NCBI GenBank assembly: GCA_025266875.1
Contig: JALLLT010000004.1
Coordinates: 434,001 to 498,000, forward strand
Reading direction: 5' to 3'
DNA from: Fennellomyces sp. T-0311
Taxonomy: Eukaryota > Mucoromycota > Mucoromycetes > Mucorales > Lichtheimiaceae
Length of the DNA: 64,000 nt
Part shown: positions 12,267 to 23,457 of the stretch, one piece after another
Layout of the letters: each line of letters starts with the position of its first letter
Numbering within the stretch: the first letter of the stretch is position 1
Position numbers and translations under genes: made by a program
The notes under the pieces: model-generated
Databases searched by the model: none
Told to the model about the DNA's origin: nothing
What the model saw: only the letters and a program-made list of their open reading frames with translations

Positions 12267-13931
12267 TTACTTTCTCTGCTTGTACAACTTGTTGAACTCA
12301 CGACCGATCAGCATTCGTCGAATTTCGCTAGTGCCTGCACCAATTTCATAAAGCTTAGCATCACGGAGGATGCGTCCAGTTGGATACTCGTTGGTATATC
12401 CGTTTCCACCAAGGCACTGAATAGCATCAAGTGCGACTTCGGTTGCGCGTTCGGCAGAGTACAGAATCGCACCAGCACAATCCTTGTTACTGATGTTGCC
12501 GTTATCGCATGCGCGGCCAACTGCATATACATACGCACGGGATGCGTTCAGCTTGGTATACATGTCTGCAAGCTTGCCTTGGATCAACTAACAAAATGTA
12601 TGAGTTTCCTTTATCCTTTCTCAATCCACAGCCTTGATTCTTACCTGGAACTCGCCGATTGGTACACCGAATTGGTGACGTTCATGAACGTAAGGAACGG
12701 TGACATCCAATGCGGCCTGCATAAGACTGCAATTGGTTTTCATTTAGCATAATACAAAACAAGCATCGGGTGATATTAAAACTTACCCCAATGGACCACC
12801 AGACAACACAAGTCGCTCCAAATCCAAACCGCTCATCAGGACATAGACACCCTTTCCTTCTTGTCCAAGCACGTTCTCGGCTATGCATTCCCTTAGTATA
12901 TGAAAACTGAAAGAAAAAACGCTGGATTTATTCTTACCTGGAACTTCACAGTTCTCAAAGATCAATTCGCAGGTGTTGGAACCGCGCATGCCGAGCTTAT
13001 CCAATTTTTGTGCAGTCGAGAAACCCTTAAAGTTCTAATATCCGAACGTTAGGCCAGTTTCCTTCAGAAAAAAATGGGTTCGTCGACACTTACCTTTTCG
13101 ATCAAGAAAGCGGTGATACCATGAGGTCCAGCGTCGGGGTTAGTCTTGGCATAGACGATCAAAACATCAGCATCAGGTCCGTTTGTGATCCACATTTTGT
13201 TGCCGTTAAGAATATAACGGTCCCCCTTCTTTTCGGCCTTCAACTTCATGCTCACAACATCCGAGCCAGAACCGGGCTCAGACATGGCCAAGGCACCCAC
13301 GTGATCACCAGAAATAAGCTTTAAAAAACAAACCGAGTTAACTCATGTTTCAAGTAAAAAACAATTCGCATACCTTTGGTAAATACTTTTTCTTTTGTGC
13401 TTCATTTCCGTTGCGTACGAGCTGGTTGACACACAGGTTGGAATGGGCACCATAACTCAAAGCAACTGATCCGCTGGCACGAGATACTTCTTCCATAACA
13501 AACGTGTGTTCCAAATAGCCGAGTCCTAAACCGCCATATTCTTGGGGAGCTGTGATACCCAAGAGACCCATTGTGCCAAACTTCTTCCACATATCCATAG
13601 GGAATTCGTTGTTCTTGTCAATTTCAGCCGCACGAGGAGCAAGCTCAGCTTGAACGTAACTGTGGACGGCTTCACGCAACTGTAATACACGGTTAGTTTT
13701 CCTCTTTTTTTTTCAAATCTACTTTCTCGCACACACCTCTTCTTGCTCAGGCGACAGGTTGGCTACAGCAGCGTTGTAGGCGCCACTCGACGCGTATCTC
13801 TTTGCAGTATAGCGAGCGGAAGCACGAACACCAGCAGTGGCCTATGGGCTTAGATAAGAAAAAAGGATTGGTGATTAAGTAAAGTAGCAACATACGCGCA
13901 CAGTTTGAGAAAGCAAGCGTGACGAGAGCAT
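12267..13931 (-). CDS. IVD: Isovaleryl-CoA dehydrogenase, mitochondrial
   Basis: FAD-dependent acyl-CoA dehydrogenase of leucine breakdown (isovaleryl-CoA to 3-methylcrotonyl-CoA), passing electrons to ETF in the mitochondrial matrix. Eight exons: 13931-13896, 13841-13737, 13679-13374, 13318-13094, 13034-12938, 12880-12787, 12726-12645, 12587-12267; 421 aa, usual length. The start is chosen because the first exon ([12 protein letters not shown]) plus the next ([11 protein letters not shown]) form an Arg/Ser-rich presequence without acids. Family marks: [25 protein letters not shown] (FAD/substrate loop), [17 protein letters not shown], and [15 protein letters not shown] with Glu278 at the catalytic-base position specific to IVD. 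The C-terminal part has [15 protein letters not shown] and [17 protein letters not shown]. All catalytic parts are present; no break seen. Confidence 0.95.
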
Positions 13932-14652
13932 GTCAAAACGTAGTTGGAAAATAGAAAGCAAACGAGGGAAAAGGAGGACGTAAAAATGTGGGGGAGTGTG
14001 ATGGTTTGACTGACTTTTTCCCACGGCTGAATACTGCTCCGACTAAACTTGCTGCGTGTGAATTCTGGAGCACCTTGTTGACATACGATATTGCTGCATA
14101 GTTGCTTAGTTATCGAACCAGTCAGATCGAAAGCGACCAATTGAGCTGTCATCTATTTTCTCCAGTTTTTTTTGTTACTTAATATATGTGTTCGTTACAA
14201 AATCATATAGTTATTTATTTATGAGAGTTATAGCACCTGCTCCTACAAGTAAAACTATAAAATCGTAGATCGACGGTAGCCTTTACCTTTCGCGTCGTCC
14301 AAGCTCTTAGTTTTTAGCAACAGCCCACTCTTCTGCCGTGCTCAATTATGACTGCATGTTTGAAACGGTAGGCGTTTTATACACTAGTATATCTAACTCT
14401 TTCATGATGTACTGATTTTTCTATCGTGGTTCGGCTGGAGGTCGACGACGCGTACAGCAAAAAAGGAATTTGGTAAACTTCGGTGATCAGCGGTTAATGT
14501 CGGTTCGGTAAATACGTGGTGACTTTTTTTTCGATAACTTACTTAATAGATAACCTCTCGACAGCATGTGCTTCGTCGCCCAATGTTTTTCGCACTTTGA
14601 CAAATCGATCATACTTTCCTCACATCAGGAGATTCGTCTGCTTTGATAATCA
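13932..14652. other. Upstream region of IVD
   Basis: Carries the IVD promoter and leader, and further AT-rich spacer to the pseudogene at 14653. The minus strand stays open upstream of the IVD start to 14152, but with no convincing protein. Nothing else recognised. Confidence 0.3.
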
Positions 14653-15355
14653 TCAATCGTAATTCCACGCGAGTAGCCTATGGTCGTAATCATATTCGGC
14701 TTCGTCCTCGTCACTACTTTCATCTGAACTTTCATCGCCGGTTTCAACCTGTCCTTCACTGTCGCTGTCCATCTGCTCCTCATCGTCATCATCGACCTGG
14801 GCGTCATCAGTATTCTCAGTTCTTTCCTGATCCGCTCGTTGTCTTTTGTAGTCGTTTGAGAGGCTGTAAAAAGGCTTTAAGGATAGTGCGATGTTCACTC
14901 CGAATCGTTGAAGAATACCGTCCTTGGGCCTAAATTCCATCCATATCCGGACTATTGCACTTGATAACATATTCGACAATAAGGGGTTTGCATATAGCCA
15001 GCTGGAACAGTCTCCTTTTGCCTTTGACAAGATTTTCTTTTCGAGGTGCTTGTATGAATTCCAACTTCTTTGTGCTGGTTTCTCCGACCGGATTATCTGG
15101 CTTGTGGTGATTTTGCATGACTTAAGTAATGGATTCGAGCGCGCCAGTTACCTGAGATTGGTGCTTTTGTTCCTGCTTCATTAGATTTTTTATAATGTTT
15201 TCCATGTATTGTGCTACACTATAAACTGTTTCTAGGTTTTGAGTAAGTGCTTTATCTTGACCTTGGAGCTCAGAGAATTGGGATTGTGGATTGAAGCTGC
15301 CTTTCGACACTTTTTTGGCGTTGATTTTGACTTTTGAGGTATTGCTAATGTTCTA
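14653..15355 (-). pseudogene. Broken gene, acidic C-terminus, unknown family
   Basis: A minus-strand coding stretch that is clearly interrupted. From about 15350 it reads ISNTSKVKINAKKVSKGSF, then QSQFSELQGQDKALTQNLE, to an in-frame TAA at 15124-15122. The same frame continues immediately (VMQNHHKPDNPVGETSTKK) to a second stop at 14930. At that point a one-base frame change near 14938 lets the protein run on (EFRPKDGILQRFGVNIAL) into a Ser/Asp/Glu-rich tail ending at 14653. One nonsense codon plus one frameshift in otherwise protein-like sequence argues for a pseudogene. The 5' end abuts a splice-acceptor-like TTTTAG and the GCCCG-rich repeat, so the front of the gene may be lost. Family not recognised; a transposon-borne gene is possible. 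Confidence 0.5.
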
Positions 15356-15356
15356 A

Positions 15357-16380
15357 AAGGGCCATGCCCGACGGGCATCTGTCCAATTTAGTCGGGCCCA
15401 ACAAAACGAACCAAGATTTTTGCCCGAACCTGAAATTACAAAAGCCTAAATTAAAGTGGCCTGCCCGGCGAATGTCAAAAAGCAGGATGCATATAACGCC
15501 CAGAACAAGCTTTTTTTATCATCACATATATAGCATATTGATCGACCACAAACGGTTTCCGCATGGCTCAATTTTAGCACACGACTCAACTTTGCCTTTG
15601 CCGGTACTCCGTCCCATTTCTATTTTATACATCCTAATCAATAAGGAGGCTGCGTATGTACTATAACAGCACATACATAGCCATCCTTTTTGTTTCAAAT
15701 AGGAACACTCTGTCCAGCGCAGTTCTCAATATGGCGGATGCTTATGGCATCCCTTTCTTTTTTAGGTGGTGGCTTCCCGCGAAACACCATATTTAATACG
15801 CCAAAGATTGCTATTTCTAGTAATAAGTGGTCTGTATGCCCAGGGCATTTCAACCGCTATCGTTATGCTCATTTCTTTTATTTAATCATGCTATGATTGT
15901 ACGATTCACGCTATCTTGGTATTAATCCTTCTTTCACAACACTGGCTGGAAAATATCTTTGTTTGCACACATTAACCTTTCACACTAGGGCCGATCCGTA
16001 TACAAGGTCTAAGACATTTGCGAATTAGCGTATTGCAGTAAATTGAATGAAGCTAATTGATGTAGCAGCCTTTCGTTTTCATCACTTGGTCCATTAACAC
16101 CGATCGTCGTGGTAAAAACTGCTCAACTATTTGACAAGCCTATCCGTACAGAGATGTATACTTAGCTGATTCATCTTTCTTTACAATCCACAGTTTTGAT
16201 GGCATCAAATTACAAACCATAACAATGATCTCATTTAGATAGACGTTTTATCGAGAAAATGCATATATTTCCCATTCGAGCATCCACTTTTAGGCCGCCT
16301 CCCTCGCCCAAAGCCTGTAAATCCCGGACTAAAACGGGGATCAACAGGCCTGCCCGCCTGTATTTAGAGGCTTACTTGGA
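15357..16380. repeat. Possible degraded transposable element with GCCCG-rich ends
   Basis: Both ends of this AT-rich kilobase are unusually rich in GCCCG/CGGGC. The left end has a near-perfect palindrome TGCCCGACGGGCA at 15365-15377 and more GCCCG copies to 15470; the right end has several between 16300 and 16360. The 10-mer GGCCTGCCCG occurs at 15458-15467 and again at 16347-16356. Subterminal GCCCG clusters are typical of some hAT-type DNA transposons, but I could not define exact inverted repeats or a target duplication, so the call is tentative. Confidence 0.2.
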
Positions 16381-18654
16381 TCAACCATGAAAAATAATTA
16401 TTGGGCCTTGTCATATTCTTTGAGCCAATCTGGCAAAATTGCCAAGAAGGATAACGAAAAGTTTGCTCGGATCGATGAAGGCGAGCACACGATAATTCCA
16501 AAGCGCAAAGTGTATTGGTAGCACCGCAAGAAGAATACCAAGTTTGAAGGGAATATACAACAGATATATAAAGATGTTGGCGTTAACTACATTTAGTACG
16601 GTCAATTGTACATCAAGCAAATCGACCACGATGAAAAAATACGAGAAATACGACAAATATCTTATTTACAAAAACACTTGTTGCGCGCTGGTCCTCATTC
16701 CCGAAATATGCTTTATCCGGTGAAAGAAATACGTACAAAGGGAACCATCTTGATGCAGAGGTCATATCAGCCAGTCAATGACGCAAATGAGTATGGATAC
16801 TCCAGGAAGCATACATGTCGGAAAGTATCCTTATGGTTGGCCGTAACGTGCACTTATGGTTAGACAATGTCAAAACCTATATAGACAGCGAAAGCAACCG
16901 GATAGTTTATTTAGACAAATGGAAAGCTTGCAAAGCATTATGGTGTATAAGAACACTAACGAGCAACAAGGCGCATGATCAGGTCTATGTTCTTGTCAAC
17001 GTATTTCCTGAACTCAGGGTCAGCGTCACATTCAGTTTCCGTCATCCTTTAATCGACTGAATGATATAATTCTACGATCACTTGGTGTAGAAGGATTATT
17101 CTCTACTGCTGCTTGGAGCCCTTCTCGATCTTAATAACAAGAATAATGAAATCGTTATGACAATGCAAGTAGAGGCAAAGTTACTACCATCATGGAGTGG
17201 GGCAAGTGGTATTAATATAGTCCATGTGCTAGACTATATGTGTATTGAAACATAGTTTCATCTTAGTGTCACTGGAGAATGTCTATACATGACATCCAAT
17301 TTCGCTCATGAACGTACGCATCGAAGCCATGACGCCGGTCACACCAGTCAATAATTTCGCTACCACCAAGTACAGTGTTCTTTTACGCATTACTCAAGGG
17401 AAATAATTTTCGAAAGCGACTTCAAGGGTTGTCATTTGTCATCATACCAAATGACTCGCAAGAAAGTTATAATACGATACGTTGGGTGTAGATTGAAGCC
17501 GACCCATATGTTGCTATTAACAGTGGAAAAGGACGAAGATCCTGTCAACATGCTATCAGAGCCAGCACTTCATGAAGGATTACTTTCGCTGACTGAAGAG
17601 TGTTCTGAATGCGTCATTCCTTCTGGACTGACGTTTGTCGTTGACGAGTATCCGTATCAACAGGTCATCAAAAGGTTGACAACTGTTACAAATCGGTCAG
17701 ACTGTTTCTTTTTTCGATATGCTCAACTTGGATCATTCGTCAGCTCAAGCAAACATTTGCATCAAAGGATACATTCCTCATATAGTCTCGTTGCGCTCGT
17801 AACAGTTGCATCTATTATTGATGTTCGCCATTTGATGGCTCGGTAATAGTTGGTCGTGTCTACATCATGTTGCTTAGCTGTTCGACTATTATGTACGTAT
17901 GATCGCCCATATTTACCGAGAAGTATTAGTCGACGTACATCCCGATGTATAAAACCAGCTGAAAGTAGCTGTTCTGGAACTAGCATATCGACACGGCTAC
18001 GATGCCCAGACCTTGATTATCGCCAGACGTCGGGAAAGTATAAGTAGGGAAGAAACATATCATTGCGTAAAATTGATCGCGAGGCAAATATATGTCTGAA
18101 TTAATGATATAGTAAGCAGCAATAAAGTTTCTGCCAGGAAAAGCAGTCGTCCAGCGCGTTCGGTTGGAGCGAAAAATAGACTATTAATAAGGTGACCAGT
18201 AGTACCCCGAAATTTGAAATCCCCGTTGCCCTGGGAAAGTAACTGTCAACGTTTGTCCAATGATCATCGCTCGGTCCAAATCGTTGCCTTTTCGGGTTGC
18301 TCTGTTGTCTCGGATATGCGCACGTTCATTGCAAAAATGACAACTGTTCTACTCCAGCTGCGAGAGTTTTACCTGAGCAGCAGTACTATTATGAGGCGCA
18401 GATAGTGTGGGGTAATTTATGAACTCAGCTCATCTTTGTAACAATGACGACAAATGACCACGATTGGAAAAATTGCCCCTCATTGTTATAAAACACAAGC
18501 ATGCATTGCCCATGGTTGTATTCAAATATGCCAAGTCCATTGTTTTGCGATTGAGTACGGCTTATCTTCAAAACTGATAAGATCGGCTTCCTTTTAAAGG
18601 TAAAGTGAACCTTGTACCCGGCGATTCAGATCAATCGGGATCCAGGAAGAGGAG
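16381..18654. other. Gene-poor stretch with unassigned open frames
   Basis: Several moderate open stretches exist but none has a recognisable motif. They are a minus-strand 81-codon hydrophobic one at 16411-16656 (opposite a Lys/Asn-rich, stop-containing plus frame), 16606-16863 and 16815-17060 on plus, and 17436-17846 on plus (136 codons). I could not join them by plausible introns. The last few hundred bases hold the promoter of the Zn2Cys6 gene. Confidence 0.25.
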
Positions 18655-20730
18655 ATGGATCAAACCCAGCTCTTTGTGACCACAACCGTATCTAGGTACC
18701 TAATATCTTTCCCACCTTACTATCCTATGCGCAACGAAACGCCTTGCAAAAGTATGTTCTTTTCTCTACTTTTTGGTTGCCGAAACCTTAATAACCTTAG
18801 TATTGCAGACTGTAGAATTCGACGACGAAAATGTGTTTGGAAACCTAATGCAACCATTTGTGAACGGTGTGCCAAAATCCACCTTGAATGTGTCCCCATC
18901 GATGACTTGAGCGACGACGAAGCAGAGAATGAGTACAACTATGCACGACTACAGTATTGGTGGAATCAAGTTGCAGAGCTCGAGGGTGAAATGGAAAAGC
19001 TGGGTGAAGCCATTCGCCAGTCGCTGCCAACCCGTGCCTTACCCCTTACCGCAGACGTCATGGATATCAATGGGGATGCAATGTCTACGACGTCTTCCGA
19101 TAGTGGTTCCAGCAGTACATCGTCATCATCGTCAGATGACAAGGAATGGACGTTATCCGTTGTCGATGGCCATTTGCGCTTGGAAACCGGTATCAGCAAC
19201 GTCCAGGAGCTGTTCCGATACAGTCAAGCTTCGCTGCGGTACCTTTCGCCTTTTATCGGATTGTTCCAGAAGGAGCGTGTGTATTTTGATACTACGGCAG
19301 CCAGCATAGCGTTGGCTCCGTTTGGGTTTATTTCCAGAACGGTCGCCGGAAAGCCCCGAAAGCGATTGGCAATCACTCACGAACCGTTGACCATCAACTA
19401 CCTTGCGACCATCGAGCAGCTGGTGATGCAGTACATCCAATACAACAATCCAAATATCGGCCTTATTCATGTGCCCACTTTTCTCAAGCATTACCGCTCG
19501 TTGAAGGATCCAATGGCATGCCCTCTCACCATGGCAATCTGTGTGGATGCGACTGTCAGTCCGCGCGTAAATGCTGGCTTATCGCCCGCGGAACGGCGCA
19601 CGCTAGCTGAGATTTTCTTTCGCAAATGCAAGGAAATGATGTTTGATATGCCCGATGATCCGGACCAGAAGCTGCAGTTTGCCATGAGCATCACGTTCCT
19701 CCAGCAGTACTTGACGGACGGCATAATTCAGTATGACGAGTCGCGGCGAATGAGCACAATCGCTTACCTGATTTGCAAGGACATTGAGCCGATTTACAGC
19801 GATCGTTCCCGTGCACCCCTTGTCGCACGGATCATGTTTCAGCGCCATTACATATTTCATGAAGCCATGATTCGAATGTGCAACATGATCCTGGAGGATA
19901 AAGTCGACTATAAGCTGCCACAAATTGAACTCGAAGTTGCGCCGGATGAACTACCGGTTACACGAAAACATATCACTGTTTACAATCATTTGCTGCGATT
20001 GGCAGCATCACCGTTCGCTACATTGGTCATGGTACGTCTGAGCCAGACTTTCTTCTTTATTGCATGCTAAATTTCAGCTTGTTAGGAACAAATCAATTGC
20101 AACATCCACGGTGTTCCTGGGCAGCTTAGTCTTGACTTGATTCTTCAATACGAGCCGGTAGTACGGGAATGGTGGGCCGGGCTGCCCGACGATATTCGGC
20201 CCTGCGAGGATCCATTTTCCCGCGACACGCTCGGAGTTATAGAGAACATCGTGGAACCAACTCACAACCTGGTCCTTACATTCGTTCACACGCTTACTGT
20301 GATTTTCTACGCGTGCATGTTGAAACCGCGTCATATGCACAGTGACACCGCTACCACAGAAGAGATGCTCGAGATAATCCGACAAAAGGCACTTGATACG
20401 GCTGTCCTTTCATCGGAGATCGTCATTTTTGCGCTTCGACGAAACTTGGATTTGGTTACGGATTCATTGCCACGTAAGTTGCATCTTTGTTTACCTTGCG
20501 TGGGTGGAAAATGACTGTTTGGTTTAGTGCCGTTTGATTTCTTGACTCAACTGCTTCATGCGCTATGTAACTTGACGGCATGTCCCGAAGTTCATTTCCC
20601 AGTCGAAGTGCAGGAGAGGTTCCACAAGTGTTTTGAGGCGATCAGCTCGTTCCTTCCAGCAGGCCATCATGTTCCATCGTCTGTATCACTTTTGGAAATG
20701 TTTGTAAAGACACGACAGGCATCCCCCTGA
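18655..20730 (+). CDS. Zn2Cys6 fungal-type transcription factor
   Basis: Nuclear DNA-binding regulator. Exons 18655-18751, 18809-20031, 20086-20473 and 20528-20730 encode 636 aa. Removing the first intron rebuilds a complete binuclear zinc cluster C31-KN-C34-RIRRRK-C41-VWKPNATI-C50-ER-C53-AKIHLE-C60, strong support for that junction. Then come a short linker, a coiled-coil-like segment (WWNQVAELEGEMEKL), a Ser/Asp-rich patch, and from about 180 on a helical region typical of fungal-specific transcription factor middle domains. The start is uncertain: Met25 (18727) is also in frame, but 18655 has the better initiation context. Oddity: the frame stops at 20730, while the next frame stays open with protein-like sequence (IYEQYPLPGYALMADIFDT) to a stop at 20834, suggesting a one-base loss or a sequencing error near 20711. 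Target genes unknown. Confidence 0.85.
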
Positions 20731-21261
20731 CGATCTACGAGCAATATCCCCTGCCCGGCTACGCGCTGATGGCTGATATTTTTGACACCTCTCTGTTGAA
20801 ACTGCGAAGTCATTTCCGCTCCAATTCTTCCTAAATGTATCGACCTCCCCTCCATTTGTATATACTTGAACATCCTTCCCCTTTAACTATCTAAGTAGTA
20901 ATAACGGTTTTGTAGCTATTTCAGTATCTCCGTGCAGTGACATTTAGAGTTCCACTAATCGTGCAATTCAAAGAGTAAAGCAGCGCAGACGACAGTACGT
21001 AATTTAATATTGGCTGGAACGCTATTGAACTTTTGTCTGGTTGGTTGCTACGGTACAGGTGAAGAATGGCAACATTTGGACAAAATGATTACTACGAAAC
21101 ATAGTTCCCCGTATCCCTCGATCTGAAACCACGCATTTCCAACGGCACCATTATCCCAGATCACGTGGATCTCGAAAACCGTAATAAATTAAAACGTCGT
21201 CGGAGGCAGCGACCGGGGCACGCTTCTATTTTATCGTTCTCCACATAATATACAGTATACA
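20731..21261. other. Spacer between transcription factor and ISCA1
   Basis: The first 100 bases probably belong to the displaced C-terminus of the Zn2Cys6 gene (open to 20834). The rest is 3' untranslated sequence and the ISCA1 promoter. No further gene seen. Confidence 0.4.
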
Positions 21262-21794
21262 ATGGCGCTCGGTACGGTAGTAAAGCAAGCAGCAACCAAT
21301 TCAGCAAGACAAGCAACCAATGCCAGCTCGCGTCTGCGACTTCGTAAAGCAGCCCTGACTTTGGTAATTACCTTTTTTCCAGCTTGTTTGATTCATAAGC
21401 AACGCTTACACATTCGAATTAGACACCTTCGGCAGTAACACGATTAAAGCGATTGACGGACGGACCTACACCCCAATATCTACGAGTTGGTGTCAGACAA
21501 AAGGGCTGTTCTGGCAATTCCTATATACTCGAGTTTACCGATCATAAGGGAAAGTTCGACGAAGTTGTGCAACAAGACGGTAAATGGCAAACCGATCGTT
21601 AATGAACAACGCTCACACTCATGCTTTCTTTTTTTTTTTTCAAAGGTGTTACTGTGCTTGTCGATTCGAAGGCACTTATAACAGTTTTGGGATCTGAAAT
21701 GGATTACGTCGAAGACAAACTGTCCTCCCAATTCGTCTTTCACAACCCAAATGCCAAAGGTGTTTGCGGATGCGGTGAATCGTTTGCCGTTTAA
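21262..21794 (+). CDS. ISA1: Iron-sulfur cluster assembly protein ISCA1 / Isa1
   Basis: A-type scaffold of the mitochondrial ISC machinery, acting with Isa2/Iba57 to make [4Fe-4S] clusters. Exons 21262-21363, 21423-21579 and 21646-21794 give 135 aa. The first exon is a presequence rich in Ala, Thr, Arg and Lys without acids. The HesB/IscA domain starts at about residue 40 (LKRLT) and contains the three invariant ligand cysteines: C63 in KGCSGNSY, and C127 and C129 in GVCGCGESF. Other family marks are LVDSKALITVLGSEMDYVED and FHNPNAKG. Length matches animal ISCA1 rather than the longer yeast Isa1. It is convergent with the surface-protein gene that follows. Confidence 0.95.
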
Positions 21795-21906
21795 AAAGTC
21801 ATCATACCATTTCTTTCACATTTAGACATTTATCTCTTCATTTTTTCATGTGTCAACCTCCTCCTCCTCCCGATTTATTAAAAGTGTATTATATTTGGAA
21901 ACTTTT

Positions 21907-22806
21907 TCAAAGTGCAACGCCAGCTACAAGGGACACAATGGTCATAGCAATTAAGGCTTTGGGACAGCTAAAGGCAGGCGCCGCGTTGTGCGTCGGCATT
22001 GGCGTGGCTGTCACCGTGCGTGTCAAAGTGGACACATGGGCTGTTGGGGACGGTGCTGTGGTAGGAGCCACTGTAGGGCTCGGCATAGTGATGGTAGGCT
22101 CAAATGTTGGCAACGGCATGGTGGACGTGGGCACCTGGTTATTGTTCAGATCAATGGGTGGTTGAGCAGCTGGTGGATCTTGAGCCGCGACTTGGCCGGC
22201 GACTGGCGAGTCTTGTTGGCGAACTGGCGGCTGAGCTTGTTGCCCAGGAGGGATTTGTGCTGCTTGCGGTGGTTGGACCTGTTGGGGAACCTGCAGCTGT
22301 TGGTTCGATTGAGGTTGTTGCTCTTGCACTTGAGGTTGTTGAACCTGTTGAGCAGGTTTATCAGCCACTACCTGGACAGGGGGTTGCGCCTGTTGCTCGG
22401 TAGTTTGCTGTTGAGACTGCAGAGGATTACTCGCTTGGTTAGGCTCGGCAGGTTGAATAGCCGGTTCCGCGGGTGCTTGATTAACTTGCTGTTGAAGCGG
22501 AGGATCATTTGTTCCGGAACGTTCCTGCTGTTCCTGGGCGGCAGGACCATAAACATGAAGCGGGTTTAAATTGCCTGTGAATGGGAGCAAGTTAGCGATA
22601 CTAGGAGGAAGCAGTTGGATATCGCCATGCGTAGCGTCACCGGACGTAGTAGCAGCGCCGTTAGCCAAAGGAGCAGCAACACCATTAGCCTGAGGAACAG
22701 CCGAATCTTGCACACGCGCAACTTGTCCGCTCGCGGGATCATTCGAAGACTCTTGGAGAGCCAATGCAATGGCAAAGAGAGAAACAGCAGGAAGAAGGCA
22801 GCGCAT
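21907..22806 (-). CDS. GPI-anchored type, Gln/Pro-rich surface protein
   Basis: Intronless 299-aa protein without catalytic motifs. Residues 1 to about 17 (MRCLLPAVSLFAIALAL) are a signal peptide. The middle is low-complexity: Ala/Gly/Asn, then Gln/Pro-rich (about 90-215), then Ser/Thr/Pro-rich (PTFEPTITMPSPTVAPTT), the usual O-mannosylated spacer. The C-terminus ends in a hydrophobic tail (ALIAMTIVSLVAGVAL) after small residues (NAAPAFS), as in GPI-attachment signals. This is the standard layout of fungal cell-wall or plasma-membrane mannoproteins; specific role unknown. A TATA-like TATATAATGG is visible on the minus strand about 40-50 bases before the start. Confidence 0.75.
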   Translation of the reverse strand: MRCLLPAVSLFAIALALQESSNDPASGQVARVQDSAVPQANGVAAPLANGAATTSGDATHGDIQLLPPSIANLLPFTGNLNPLHVYGPAAQEQQERSGTNDPPLQQQVNQAPAEPAIQPAEPNQASNPLQSQQQTTEQQAQPPVQVVADKPAQQVQQPQVQEQQPQSNQQLQVPQQVQPPQAAQIPPGQQAQPPVRQQDSPVAGQVAAQDPPAAQPPIDLNNNQVPTSTMPLPTFEPTITMPSPTVAPTTAPSPTAHVSTLTRTVTATPMPTHNAAPAFSCPKALIAMTIVSLVAGVAL

Positions 22807-22965
22807 TGCAAAAGAAGTATACAGCCATCACTTTGTCTTAATACGCCATTATATAGGGCTGGCAAAAGGCTATCTATCATCGCCATGAGCACCGCCATTC
22901 TGATAGATTTATGATAAATAAGAAGGAAAGGCGATGCATGAATATATGGTATAAGTTATGTACAA

Positions 22966-23359
22966 TCATTTGTCTTCTTCCATCATGACAAATCCAGGAG
23001 GCGTCTTCTTGGACCCCACAGCTCCAAAATCAGGCAACACGCTAACCAGCCAAATCAGTATGCATCTTCGTCACCACGTCCCTGTGCCTTACTTTGTTAG
23101 CGGATCACCGTTGTAATCGTACTCTGGTGTAACCTCTGTCGTTGGCTTGCCAGCGCATCTATCGCAGATAACAATGAATCCCAAAGTGTTTGGGCCTATA
23201 TTGTTTATGCCGCTTTTACCGCAAAAAGACTCTGACAAACGGATTGCATTCAATGTGTGTGCTTCCGACCTCGCATTGGTATTGAACCAGTTCATAAAGT
23301 TGACATTCGTCCTTCTTTGATGTGGCATTGTCGTCTTGCTTTTGACTTTTGTCGATCAT
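22966..23359 (-). CDS. SOM1: Som1-like mitochondrial export protein
   Basis: Three exons (23359-23220, 23158-23093, 23041-22966) give 93 aa with four regularly placed cysteines (C19, C29, C38, C48) in the pattern DECQLYELVQYQCEV, HIECNPFVRVFLRCAG, KPTTEVTPEYD. This matches my recollection of Som1, a subunit of the mitochondrial inner-membrane peptidase complex needed for Imp1-dependent cleavage. Two introns must be removed to rebuild VFLRCAGKPTTEVTPE; both are phase-consistent. It is transcribed divergently from the GlyRS gene only 98 bp away. Start chosen as the first Met after the shared promoter. Family assignment is from memory and moderately sure. Confidence 0.7.
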
Positions 23360-23457
23360 TGCGTGTGGAACATTCGGGTGTTGGTGCAAGTTGTGTCTGT
23401 CGTGACTGTGGCGAGCTTCAACATAACGGCGCCAACAAATAAATATCTCCCAAAACC
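23360..23457. promoter_or_regulatory. Shared divergent promoter, SOM1-like / GlyRS
   Basis: Only 98 bp separate the two opposed start codons, so both transcripts must start within this space or inside each other's leader. The GlyRS start has a strong context (AAAACCATGG). No named factor site recognised. Confidence 0.5.

Noticed and set aside
12231..12752. 173-codon plus-strand frame opposite the IVD 3' end
   Set aside because: It is the complement of strongly conserved IVD exons 7 and 8 and the intron between; no motif of its own.
16411..16656. 81-codon hydrophobic minus-strand frame
   Set aside because: Hydrophobicity comes from the complement of an A-rich plus strand; no start context, motif or adjoining exon found.
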